A stretch of DNA of 49,925 nucleotides from UBA7803 sp041686955 (GTDB lineage: Bacteria; Pseudomonadota; Gammaproteobacteria; Pseudomonadales; Azotimanducaceae): NCBI GenBank assembly GCA_041686955.1, contig JAWLCV010000027.1, forward strand, positions 1 to 49,925. Reading direction: 5' to 3'. This document shows positions 34,611 to 42,147 of the stretch, one piece after another. Positions within the stretch are counted from its first letter, which is position 1. Every line of letters starts with the position of its first letter. The translations under genes were made by a program, and so were the position numbers. The notes under the pieces are model-generated. The model made no database searches. It worked only from the letters and a program-made list of their open reading frames with translations, and had not been told where the DNA came from.

Positions 34611-34664
34611 GCGGATAGCGGACAGCGGATAGCGGAAAGCGGCCCCGCGGATAGCGGATAGCGG
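34611..34664. repeat. Heptad array in opposite orientation before the ABC genes
   Basis: Units GCGGATA, GCGGACA and GCGGAAA in the orientation opposite to 34503-34533. It ends two bases before the ABC exporter ATG, taking the place where a Shine-Dalgarno would lie. Confidence 0.93.
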
Positions 34665-34666
34665 CC

Positions 34667-36427
34667 ATGTTCCTCTCCCTCCTCCGCCTCCGGCCGTTCG
34701 TCCGGCGCTATCGGATCCGGCTGCTCCTCGGCATCGGCGCCTTCGGGGTCGCGCGGGTGCTCGAAGCGCTGGTGCCGCTGCTGCTGGGGTTCTCCATCGA
34801 CCGCATAGCGGCCGGTGACGCCGACCTGATGTGGCCCGTGCTCGGCATCTTCGGCGCGGTGATCGGCCGCTTCGGCGTGGTTTCCTTCGCCCGCTTCGCG
34901 GTGCGCAGCGCAGGCCTCAGGGTCGCCTTCGATCTGCGCCAGGCGCTGTACGCGGCCCTGCAGCACCAGGGCAGCCGCTTCTTCGCCCGCTACACCATCG
35001 GCGACATGATGACCCGTGCCGTGGCGGACATCAGCCTGATCCAGCGGCTCATCGCCATGGGCACCATCCTCATGGTGATCCTGGTCTACGCGCCCCTGGT
35101 GGGTTTCGGCTTCATGCTCTCCCTGTCACCGGCGCTCACCCTGGCGGTGCTGCCGCCGTTGCCCCTGGTGTTCCTCTACGCCCGGTGGTCGTCCCGGCAG
35201 ATGGGGGTCGCCTCCCGGACCGTGCAGGACCGCCTCTCGGACCTGGGCGCTCAGGTGCAGGAGAACCTCTCTGGCATCCGCACCATCCAGGCCATGGTGC
35301 AGGAAGAGAACGAGATCCGCCGCTTCGCCGAGACCAATCAGGCCTATGCCGACGCCTTCTACCGCCAGTCGTGGATCAACTCCATGATGATGGCGGTGAT
35401 GCCGAGCCTCGCCACGGTCAGCCTCATCACCATCATGGGCTTCGGCGGTTATCTGGTGCAGCAGGGCGAGATCTCCGTGGGCGTGCTGGTGTCGTTCACC
35501 ATGTACATGAGCATGGTGGTGCAGCCGTTTCGCAGCGCGGGTTTTCTCATCAACCTGTTCCAGCGCGCCGCCGTCGCCAGCGACCGGCTGTTCGACGTGC
35601 TCTCCCGCGACCCGGAGATCGAGGACCGGCCCAGTGGCCGCACGCCGGACCGGCTGCGCGGGCACATCGAGGTCCGCCACCTCACCTACACGTTCGAAGG
35701 CGCCTCGGTGTCGGCACTCGAAGACGTGAGCCTCGCCATCGCGCCCGGCGAGTCCATCGCCATCATGGGCCGGGTGGGGGCCGGCAAGAGCACGCTGCTC
35801 CGGCTGCTGGTGCGGCTCCTGGACCCGCCGCCGGGCACGGTGTTCGTGGACGGCCACGACGTGCGCGACTACCCGCTGGCCCAGCTTCGCGCCCAGATCG
35901 CGCTGGTGCCCCAGGACCCGTTCCTGTTCGGCGAGCCGTTGCGCGACAACCTGAGCTACGACGATCCCGAGCGGGCTCTCGAGCAGATCTGGTCCGCGGC
36001 CACCTCGGCGGACCTCAAGGACACCATCGAAGAGTTTCCCCAGGGCATGGACACGGTGGTCGGCGAGCGCGGGGTGACGCTCTCCGGCGGGCAGAAGCAG
36101 CGCGCCACCCTGGCCCGCGGGCTGATCCGCCACGCCCCGGTGCTGATCCTGGACGATTGCTTCTCCAGCGTGGACACCGGCACCGAGGATCACATCCTCT
36201 CGGAGCTGAAGCGGCTGCGCCGGGGCCAGACCACGGTGCTGGTGTCGCACCGCGTCTCCACCGCCCGCCATTCCGACCGCATCGTGGTGCTCTCCGAGGG
36301 CCGCATCGCCGAGGTGGGGAGCCACGAGGAGCTGCTGGCCCGGGGCGGCCTGTACGCAGAGCTCGAGCGCATCCAGCGGGAAGGCGCGGAAGACGCCGAC
36401 TACCGGATGCGGGAGGCACCGGGCTGA
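34667..36427 (+). CDS. ABC exporter half-transporter, degenerate ATPase site subunit
   Basis: A 586-residue half-transporter: an exporter transmembrane domain (about 20-310) fused to an ABC ATPase domain (about 330-575). The ATPase carries Walker A GRVGAGKST (about 368-376) and signature LSGGQKQR (about 471-478). Walker B reads VLILDDCFS (about 491-499), with Asp where the catalytic Glu normally is. This is the pattern of heterodimeric exporters such as TM287/288, BmrCD and E. coli MdlAB, where one subunit holds the degenerate site. Its stop overlaps the next start (TGATG). A heptad repeat occupies the usual ribosome-binding region, so translation may be repeat-affected. The start looks right by alignment. 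Confidence 0.92.
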   Translation: MFLSLLRLRPFVRRYRIRLLLGIGAFGVARVLEALVPLLLGFSIDRIAAGDADLMWPVLGIFGAVIGRFGVVSFARFAVRSAGLRVAFDLRQALYAALQHQGSRFFARYTIGDMMTRAVADISLIQRLIAMGTILMVILVYAPLVGFGFMLSLSPALTLAVLPPLPLVFLYARWSSRQMGVASRTVQDRLSDLGAQVQENLSGIRTIQAMVQEENEIRRFAETNQAYADAFYRQSWINSMMMAVMPSLATVSLITIMGFGGYLVQQGEISVGVLVSFTMYMSMVVQPFRSAGFLINLFQRAAVASDRLFDVLSRDPEIEDRPSGRTPDRLRGHIEVRHLTYTFEGASVSALEDVSLAIAPGESIAIMGRVGAGKSTLLRLLVRLLDPPPGTVFVDGHDVRDYPLAQLRAQIALVPQDPFLFGEPLRDNLSYDDPERALEQIWSAATSADLKDTIEEFPQGMDTVVGERGVTLSGGQKQRATLARGLIRHAPVLILDDCFSSVDTGTEDHILSELKRLRRGQTTVLVSHRVSTARHSDRIVVLSEGRIAEVGSHEELLARGGLYAELERIQREGAEDADYRMREAPG

Positions 36428-38307
36428 TGGCGAACGGCAGAGCCCAGGCGCCGGCGCGGCGCGATTACGCCTTGTTCGACGCCGAGCTGTCGGGGGCGGT
36501 GCTGAACCTCGGCCTGCTGCGGCGCCTGCTGCGCTGGCTCAAGCCTTACCGGGTCACGTTCGCCGTCAGCGGGCTCCTCATCCTGCTGGCCTCGACCCTG
36601 CAGGTGATGATGCCGGTGGTGCTGTCGGTGGTGGTGATCGACCATGTCCTGGGCGGCGAGACGTCCAACGTCACCCCCGATCTCGGCATGCTGGAGCTCC
36701 ACGGCTGGATCACCGAGACCCTGTCGCTCCATCCCCTGCTGGCGGCGAGCCTGCTCTACGCCGCCCTGCAGCTCGGCTGGGCCGTCACCGGGCATCTGCA
36801 CCGTCTGACCCTCATCAGCTCGGTGATCAAGGGGCTCCGGGACCTGCGTCTCGACCTGTTCCGGCACCTGGAGACCCGCCCCGCCTCCTTTTACGACCGC
36901 GTGGCCGTGGGCCGGGTGATGACCCGGGTCACCAACGACGTGGAGGCGCTCTACGAGCTGCTGCGCGGCATCGGCACCCTGGTGGGTGAGCTCGTGCCCT
37001 TCGTCGTGGCGCTGGGCATCATGCTTTCCGTGGACGTGGGGCTGACGCTGATCCTGCTCCTCGCGCTCCCCATCATGGGCACCGTGACCTACTTCTTCCG
37101 CCGCACCACGCGCCAGCTCTTCCGCGCCGTGCGCATGTCGCTGTCGTCGCTCAACCAGAACATGCAGGAGAACCTGGCCGGTCTGCAGGTGGTGCAGCTC
37201 TCTGAGCGCCAGCAGCACAATCTAGAGCGCTACACGCGCATCAACGAGGACAACCGGGCCAACGAGCTGAAGAGCGCGCGCGTGGAGACGCTGTACGGTG
37301 CCTTCACCGACACCATGGCTCACACCGCCCTGGGCGTGATCATCTGGTACGGCGGCGGCGCCGTGGTTCAGGACGCCATGTCGCTGGGCGGGGTGATCCT
37401 GTTCACCCGCTTCGTCGACCTGCTGTTTCAACCCATCGTCGCCCTGGGCGAGCAGACCAACGTGCTGTTCCGTGCCATGGCCAGCGGCGAGCGTATCTTC
37501 CAGGCATTGGACTGGGACGAGAAGATCCATGAGCCCGAGCACCCGGTGCGCCTGCCGGAACGGTTGCGCGGCGAGGTCCGCTTCGAGCATCTCGACTTCG
37601 GCTACGACCCCGGCACGCAGATTCTCCACGACGTCACCTTCAGCATCGCCCCCGGCGAGAAGCTGGCCATCGTCGGGCCCACCGGGTCCGGCAAGAGCAC
37701 CCTTATCCGGCTGCTCGCCCGCTTCTACGACGTGGAGGACGGCCACATCTTCCTCGACGGCGTCGACGTCAACCGCATCCACACCCGGGATCTGCGCAAG
37801 CGCATCGGCGTGGTGCTGCAGGACTTCCACATCTTCTCCGGCACCATCTACGACAACATCGCTCTCGGTGATCCCGCCATCACCCTGGAGAAGGCCCAAG
37901 CCGCCGCGCGCCGAGTCAACGCTCATGGCTTCATCTCCGCTCTGCGCGACGGCTACCACAGCACCCTCTCCGAGCGCGGGCAGAATCTCTCCCAGGGTCA
38001 GCGTCAGCTTCTCGCCTTCGCCCGGGTGCTGGCCGCCGACCCCGAGATCCTGGTTCTCGACGAGGCTACCGCCAGCATCGACACCGAGACCGAGCTCCTG
38101 ATCCAGGACGCCCTGCGCAAGCTCACCGCCGGACGCACGTCCATCATCATCGCCCACCGGCTGCAGACCATTCAGGAGGCGGATCGGGTGCTGGTGCTCC
38201 ACCACGGCCGGGTGGAAGAGCTCGGCACCCACGAGGAGCTGCTCGCCCGCCGCGGTCTCTACTACCGGCTGCACACCCTCCAGTTCCAGGGCGAAGCCGA
38301 AGGCTGA
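36427..38307 (+). CDS. ABC exporter half-transporter, catalytic ATPase subunit
   Basis: A 626-residue partner half-transporter. A 35-residue extra N-terminal segment precedes six membrane helices (about 40-340). The ATPase has Walker A GPTGSGKST (about 417-425), signature LSQGQRQLLAFARVL (about 521-535) and a canonical Walker B VLDEATASID (about 543-552) with the catalytic Glu. The LSQGQ signature is characteristic of the TM288/MdlB-type partner. With the upstream gene it forms a heterodimeric exporter in the inner membrane; substrate unknown, drugs or lipids are typical. Coupled by a 1-bp overlap. Confidence 0.93.
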   Translation: MANGRAQAPARRDYALFDAELSGAVLNLGLLRRLLRWLKPYRVTFAVSGLLILLASTLQVMMPVVLSVVVIDHVLGGETSNVTPDLGMLELHGWITETLSLHPLLAASLLYAALQLGWAVTGHLHRLTLISSVIKGLRDLRLDLFRHLETRPASFYDRVAVGRVMTRVTNDVEALYELLRGIGTLVGELVPFVVALGIMLSVDVGLTLILLLALPIMGTVTYFFRRTTRQLFRAVRMSLSSLNQNMQENLAGLQVVQLSERQQHNLERYTRINEDNRANELKSARVETLYGAFTDTMAHTALGVIIWYGGGAVVQDAMSLGGVILFTRFVDLLFQPIVALGEQTNVLFRAMASGERIFQALDWDEKIHEPEHPVRLPERLRGEVRFEHLDFGYDPGTQILHDVTFSIAPGEKLAIVGPTGSGKSTLIRLLARFYDVEDGHIFLDGVDVNRIHTRDLRKRIGVVLQDFHIFSGTIYDNIALGDPAITLEKAQAAARRVNAHGFISALRDGYHSTLSERGQNLSQGQRQLLAFARVLAADPEILVLDEATASIDTETELLIQDALRKLTAGRTSIIIAHRLQTIQEADRVLVLHHGRVEELGTHEELLARRGLYYRLHTLQFQGEAEG

Positions 38308-38396
38308 CGCGGCCCGGGATTACGCATCGTCAACGCACCCCACACCCTTTCTGCGCTATACGGGGATCGGGCAACGAAGAACACAGGGGGACCCAC

Positions 38397-38789
38397 GTGA
38401 AAGCACCTGCCGCCGCGCTCGCCGCCGCCGTCTGCCTGGCGGCGGGTTGCGAGAGCCTGCGGCCGGTGCCCGAGTACGACGGCCGCAACCTGTATCTCGG
38501 CTACTGTGCCTCGTGTCACGGCCCGGCGGGCGCCGGCGACGGCCCGGTGGCGCCGAGCATGGCGTTCAGCGTTCCGGATCTGCAAACCCTGGAACAGCGC
38601 CAGGGCCGCTTTCCCCGAAGGTGGCTGGAAGAAGTCATCGACGGCCGGACGCTCCGGGCGGTCCACGGCACCCAGGACATGCCCGTTTGGGGCTGGGAGT
38701 TCAGCAGGGTCGAATCGTCCGATCGCCTGGTCGCAGCCCGGGTCGACGCGCTGGTGGACTACCTGGAGTCGATTCAGATCACCGACTGA
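38397..38789 (+). CDS. Lipoprotein cytochrome c (single heme)
   Basis: A 130-residue class I-like cytochrome c. The N-terminus has a lipobox LAAGC (14-18), so Cys18 is probably lipidated and the protein anchored to a membrane facing the periplasm. The heme site is CASCH (37-41), and Met95 in TQDMPVWG is the likely sixth ligand. The length is short for cytochrome c family members with one heme. GTG start at 38397 has AGGGGGACCCAC upstream. It precedes the phosphoribosyltransferase gene by 16 bp and likely shares its transcript, although a functional link to a nucleotide pathway is not obvious. Confidence 0.88.
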   Translation: MKAPAAALAAAVCLAAGCESLRPVPEYDGRNLYLGYCASCHGPAGAGDGPVAPSMAFSVPDLQTLEQRQGRFPRRWLEEVIDGRTLRAVHGTQDMPVWGWEFSRVESSDRLVAARVDALVDYLESIQITD

Positions 38790-38805
38790 TCGGGGTTCGG
38801 GAATC

Positions 38806-39465
38806 ATGGGTATCGAGCTTCCCATCCGCGACCGCACTGCCGCCGGCGAAGCGCTGGCGGATGCCCTCGCCGACCGTTTCAGCAACGTGAACGCCCTGGT
38901 GCTGGCCCTGCCGCGGGGCGGTGTCCCGGTGGCCTATGAAGTGGCCCGCCGCCTGAACGCCGAGCTCGATCTGATGCTGGTCCGCAAGCTGGGCGCGCCC
39001 GGGCAGCGGGAGCTGGCCGCCGGCGCCATCGCCAGCGGCGGAATCCGGGTGTTGAACCAGAGCGTCATCGACGGGCTCGGCATCTCGGAGCGGGAGCTCG
39101 ATCGGGTGGCCGAGGAGGAACGGCGGGAGCTCGAGCGGCGCGAGGGGCTGTATCGCGACCGCCGGCCTCACCCCGACGTCGCCGGCCGCAGCGTCATTCT
39201 CGTCGACGACGGGGTGGCCACCGGAGCCACCATGCGCGCCGCCATCGCCGCGCTGCGGCAGCAGCAGCCCAAGGAGGTGGTGGTGGCGGTGCCGGTAGCG
39301 GCGGCGGATACCCTGGCGATCCTGGCCCGGGAGGCGGACGAGGTAGTGTGCCTCGCCACCCCGTCGCCGTTCTGGGCCATCGGCCAGTGGTATCGCAACT
39401 TCGATCAGGTGAGTGACGACGAGGTGCGCCGGCTGCTCACCGAGAGCCGCGGAGACCAGCCGTGA
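38806..39465 (+). CDS. PRPP-dependent phosphoribosyltransferase
   Basis: A 219-residue type I phosphoribosyltransferase-fold protein. The PRPP loop is VDDGVATGATM (133-143). The N-terminal RDRTAAGEALADALAD and LPRGGVPVAYEVARRL (36-50) segments are typical of the COG1926 group, often found next to or fused to dienelactone-hydrolase-like enzymes. Base substrate is unknown. The TGA stop overlaps the hydrolase GTG start by 4 bp, so the two are translationally coupled. A PRPP synthetase lies one gene on, which makes PRPP supply for this enzyme plausible. Confidence 0.9.
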   Translation: MGIELPIRDRTAAGEALADALADRFSNVNALVLALPRGGVPVAYEVARRLNAELDLMLVRKLGAPGQRELAAGAIASGGIRVLNQSVIDGLGISERELDRVAEEERRELERREGLYRDRRPHPDVAGRSVILVDDGVATGATMRAAIAALRQQQPKEVVVAVPVAAADTLAILAREADEVVCLATPSPFWAIGQWYRNFDQVSDDEVRRLLTESRGDQP

Positions 39466-40112
39466 CCACACGATCCTCCGTCCTGGTGACTGCTGCGGGG
39501 GTAGCCCTGGAGGGTGACCTCACGTTGCCGGCGGACGCCCTCGGCCTGGTGGCGTTCGCCCACGGCAGCGGCAGCAGCCGGTTCAGCTCGCGCAACCGCT
39601 ACGTCGCCGAGGTTCTTCAGGAAGGCAGGCTCGGAACCCTGCTGTTCGACCTGCTCACGGCGGACGAGAACACCATCGACGAGATGACCCGGGAGCTGCG
39701 TTTCGACATCCCCCTGCTGGCCCGCCGGCTGGTGGGCGCGGTGGACTGGCTGGGAGACCAGCCCGAGACCCGGGAGCTGCGGCTCGGCCTGTTCGGTGCC
39801 AGCACCGGAGCGGCGGCGGCGCTGATCGCCGCTGCCGAGCGTCCCGAGGCGGTGGCTGCCGTGGTCTCCCGCGGCGGCCGGCCGGATCTGGCCATGGAGC
39901 ACCTTCCCCGGGTCCGCGCCCCCACCCTGCTCATCGTCGGGGGCCTGGACGTGCCGGTCATCGACATGAACCGGCAGGCGGCGGCCGCCCTGACCTGCGA
40001 GCAGGAGCTCGAGATCGTGCCCGGCGCCACCCATCTGTTCGAGGAGCCGGGCAAGCTCGAAGCGGTGGCCGCACTGGCCCGGGACTGGTTCGTGAGCCGG
40101 CTGTCCCGCTGA
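39462..40112 (+). CDS. Alpha/beta hydrolase (dienelactone hydrolase-like)
   Basis: A 216-residue hydrolase. The nucleophile elbow is GASTGA with Ser114, Asp163 in GGLDVPV and His191 in GATHLFEE complete the triad, and AHGSGSSRFSSRN (33-45) forms the oxyanion region. The gene is coupled to the phosphoribosyltransferase by a GTGA overlap, and only 4 bp separate it from the PRPP synthetase. Pairing of this hydrolase type with a PRTase recurs in bacteria, suggesting one acts on a product of the other, but the substrate is not known. Confidence 0.9.
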   Translation: MTTRSSVLVTAAGVALEGDLTLPADALGLVAFAHGSGSSRFSSRNRYVAEVLQEGRLGTLLFDLLTADENTIDEMTRELRFDIPLLARRLVGAVDWLGDQPETRELRLGLFGASTGAAAALIAAAERPEAVAAVVSRGGRPDLAMEHLPRVRAPTLLIVGGLDVPVIDMNRQAAAALTCEQELEIVPGATHLFEEPGKLEAVAALARDWFVSRLSR

Positions 40113-40116
40113 GCTC

Positions 40117-41094
40117 ATGGAGATCCGGCTCTTCGCCCCCGCCGTCAGCCGCCCCTTCGGCGACCGGGTCGCCGCCGCGCTGGGGGTACCGCTGGCGGAG
40201 CTGGAAGAGCGGCAGTTCGATGACGGGGAACACAAGTCCCGGCCGCTGGTCAGCGTGCGCGGCAGCGACGTCTACGTGATGCAGTCGCTCCACCACGAGG
40301 CGAGCCAGGGGGTCAACGACAAGCTGGTGCGGCTGCTGTTCCTGCTCGGGGCCCTGCGCGACGCCGGCGCCGCCCGCGTCACCGCCATCGTTCCCTACCT
40401 CTGCTACGCCCGCAAGGATCGCAAGACCAAATCCCGGGACCCGGTGACCACGCGCTACGTGGCGGCCCTGTTCGAGGCGGTGGGCGTGGACCGGGTGGTG
40501 ACCCTGGACGTGCACAACCTGGCCGCCTACCAGAACGCCTTTCGCATCGCCACCGAGCACCTGGAGGCCAGGCAGCTCTTCGTGCGGCACGTGGCGGATC
40601 TGCCCGGCGAGCTGGTGGTGGTTTCGCCGGACGTGGGCGGGGTGAAGCGGGCCGAGGCGTTTCGTCAGGCGCTGGAGGCGCGCATCGGCCGCCCGGTGCC
40701 CGCCGGGTTCATGGAAAAGCACCGCAGCGCGGGACGGGTGTCCGGAGAAACCCTGGTGGGGGACGTGGGCGAGCGCACCGTGCTGCTGCTCGACGACCTC
40801 ATCGCCAGCGGCTCCACCCTGGCCCGGGCCGCCGAGGCCTGCCGGGCGCGCGGTGCTGCCCGGGTGCTGGCGATGGCCAGCCACGGCGCCTTCACCCCCC
40901 GGGCGGACGAGATTCTCGCCACCCCGGCCCTGGACGCGGTGATCATCACCGACACCATCGTCCCGGAACGCATCACCACGCCCGCGGTGCAGGGCAAGCT
41001 CACGGTGCTCGACACCAGCCGCCTGTTCGCCGAGGCGATCCGGCGGATGAACGGCGGCGGGTCGTTGGTGGAGTTGGTGGAGGAAGGGGGATGA
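40117..41094 (+). CDS. Ribose-phosphate pyrophosphokinase (divergent PRPP synthetase)
   Basis: A 325-residue PRPP synthetase. The catalytic flexible loop ARKDRKTKSRDP (98-109) and the Mg-site LDVHN (130-134) are in the expected places. The PRPP-binding loop is LLLDDLIASGST, diverged from the usual VDDMIDTGGT. These differences mark a branch apart from the main housekeeping Prs, so this looks like a second, dedicated copy. It makes PRPP from ribose 5-phosphate and ATP. It ends a tight cytochrome-PRTase-hydrolase-Prs unit and is followed by a heptad array. Confidence 0.9.
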   Translation: MEIRLFAPAVSRPFGDRVAAALGVPLAELEERQFDDGEHKSRPLVSVRGSDVYVMQSLHHEASQGVNDKLVRLLFLLGALRDAGAARVTAIVPYLCYARKDRKTKSRDPVTTRYVAALFEAVGVDRVVTLDVHNLAAYQNAFRIATEHLEARQLFVRHVADLPGELVVVSPDVGGVKRAEAFRQALEARIGRPVPAGFMEKHRSAGRVSGETLVGDVGERTVLLLDDLIASGSTLARAAEACRARGAARVLAMASHGAFTPRADEILATPALDAVIITDTIVPERITTPAVQGKLTVLDTSRLFAEAIRRMNGGGSLVELVEEGG

Positions 41095-41095
41095 T

Positions 41096-41129
41096 CGCTG
41101 TCCGCTTTCCGCCGTCCGCTATCCGCTGG
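41096..41129. repeat. Heptad array between convergent genes
   Basis: About five units (TGTCCGC, TTTCCGC, CGTCCGC, TATCCGC) fill the space between the stops of the PRPP synthetase and the APH-like kinase genes. Confidence 0.93.
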
Positions 41130-41133
41130 AGCA

Positions 41134-42147
41134 TCATTGAGTCCGTTCCAACTCCGCCGCGTGTCGATTCGCGAGCGCCAGGTAGTCGGCGGCGCGGTTC
41201 AGCCACTTGCGGTGACTGTCCGGCGGGTGGTCCTTCAGGTGCCACGCGGCGAGCTTGGCCCGCACCAGGGCGCGGAAGCTCTGGTAGAAGTGAATCAGCC
41301 GCGGCGGAACCCGGTCGCCGGTGATCCGCTGGTAGGTGTCGAACAGCAGCGGGCCGACGAACGGGGCGTCCAGCAGCTCGCACTCCAGGGCCAGGTACGA
41401 CAGCTCATCGGCCACGTCGAGGATGCGAAACTCCCGGTTGAACTCGAGGCAGTCGATGAATACCGGGTCGGCCAGCAGACACACGTGCTCCGGGCGCAGA
41501 TCGCCATGCCCCTCCACGATGCGGCCCGCCGCCACCCGCTCGTCCAGCAGCCGGCCGTCAGCCACCAGGTCGAGCTGTCGGCGGGTCACCGTCGTGAGGC
41601 TCCCCGCATCCAGCGGGTAGTCCGCCAGCGCCCGCCGATTGTCCTCGACGTCCCGGACGAAGCGCTCCCGGTAATGCGCCGCCGCCATGGGCTCGGCGGG
41701 CAAGCGCCGGTAGAACTCCGCCAGCACCGAGGCGAAGCGCCGCACGTCCGCCTCGCTCACCCGGCCCTCGGCCAGGGCCGTGTCGAGCATCTGCGCGTCG
41801 GGCAGACGGCGCATCTTCTCCAGCCACTCCACCGGTCGGCCTTCGCCGTCCAGGGCGAGGCCGCCACGGGACTGGGCGACGAGGGGTACCACGGCGAGGT
41901 AGACGTCCGGCGCCAGCCGGCGGTTCAGCCGGATGGACTCCTCGCAGTAGTGGCGGCGATCCCCCAGGGTCGAGAAGTTGATGTAGGAGAGGTGCACCGG
42001 CTTCTTCATCTTGTAGACGAGGACGTCGGTGACGAACACCCACGACATGTGGGTCTCGATGGCTCGCACCGCGGTCACGGGATGAGGGTAACTGGCCGGG
42101 TGCCGCAGGAACGCCACCTTCTCTGCAAGCGAAAACCCGGTGGTCAC
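41134..42147 (-). CDS. Stand-alone aminoglycoside phosphotransferase-fold kinase
   Basis: A 337-residue protein equal to the N-terminal domain of proteins usually annotated as bifunctional aminoglycoside phosphotransferase/ATP-binding protein. ATP-site Lys residues are in LVYKMKKPV (43-51), the catalytic loop is GHGDLRPEH (213-221) and IDCLEF (231-236) supplies the metal-binding Asp232. The C-terminal P-loop kinase domain of the bifunctional forms is absent. Its substrate is unknown; antibiotic resistance is not implied. GTG start overlaps the groEL stop by 4 bp (GTGA), so it is translationally coupled to the chaperonin. Confidence 0.85.
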   Translation of the reverse strand: MTTGFSLAEKVAFLRHPASYPHPVTAVRAIETHMSWVFVTDVLVYKMKKPVHLSYINFSTLGDRRHYCEESIRLNRRLAPDVYLAVVPLVAQSRGGLALDGEGRPVEWLEKMRRLPDAQMLDTALAEGRVSEADVRRFASVLAEFYRRLPAEPMAAAHYRERFVRDVEDNRRALADYPLDAGSLTTVTRRQLDLVADGRLLDERVAAGRIVEGHGDLRPEHVCLLADPVFIDCLEFNREFRILDVADELSYLALECELLDAPFVGPLLFDTYQRITGDRVPPRLIHFYQSFRALVRAKLAAWHLKDHPPDSHRKWLNRAADYLALANRHAAELERTQ

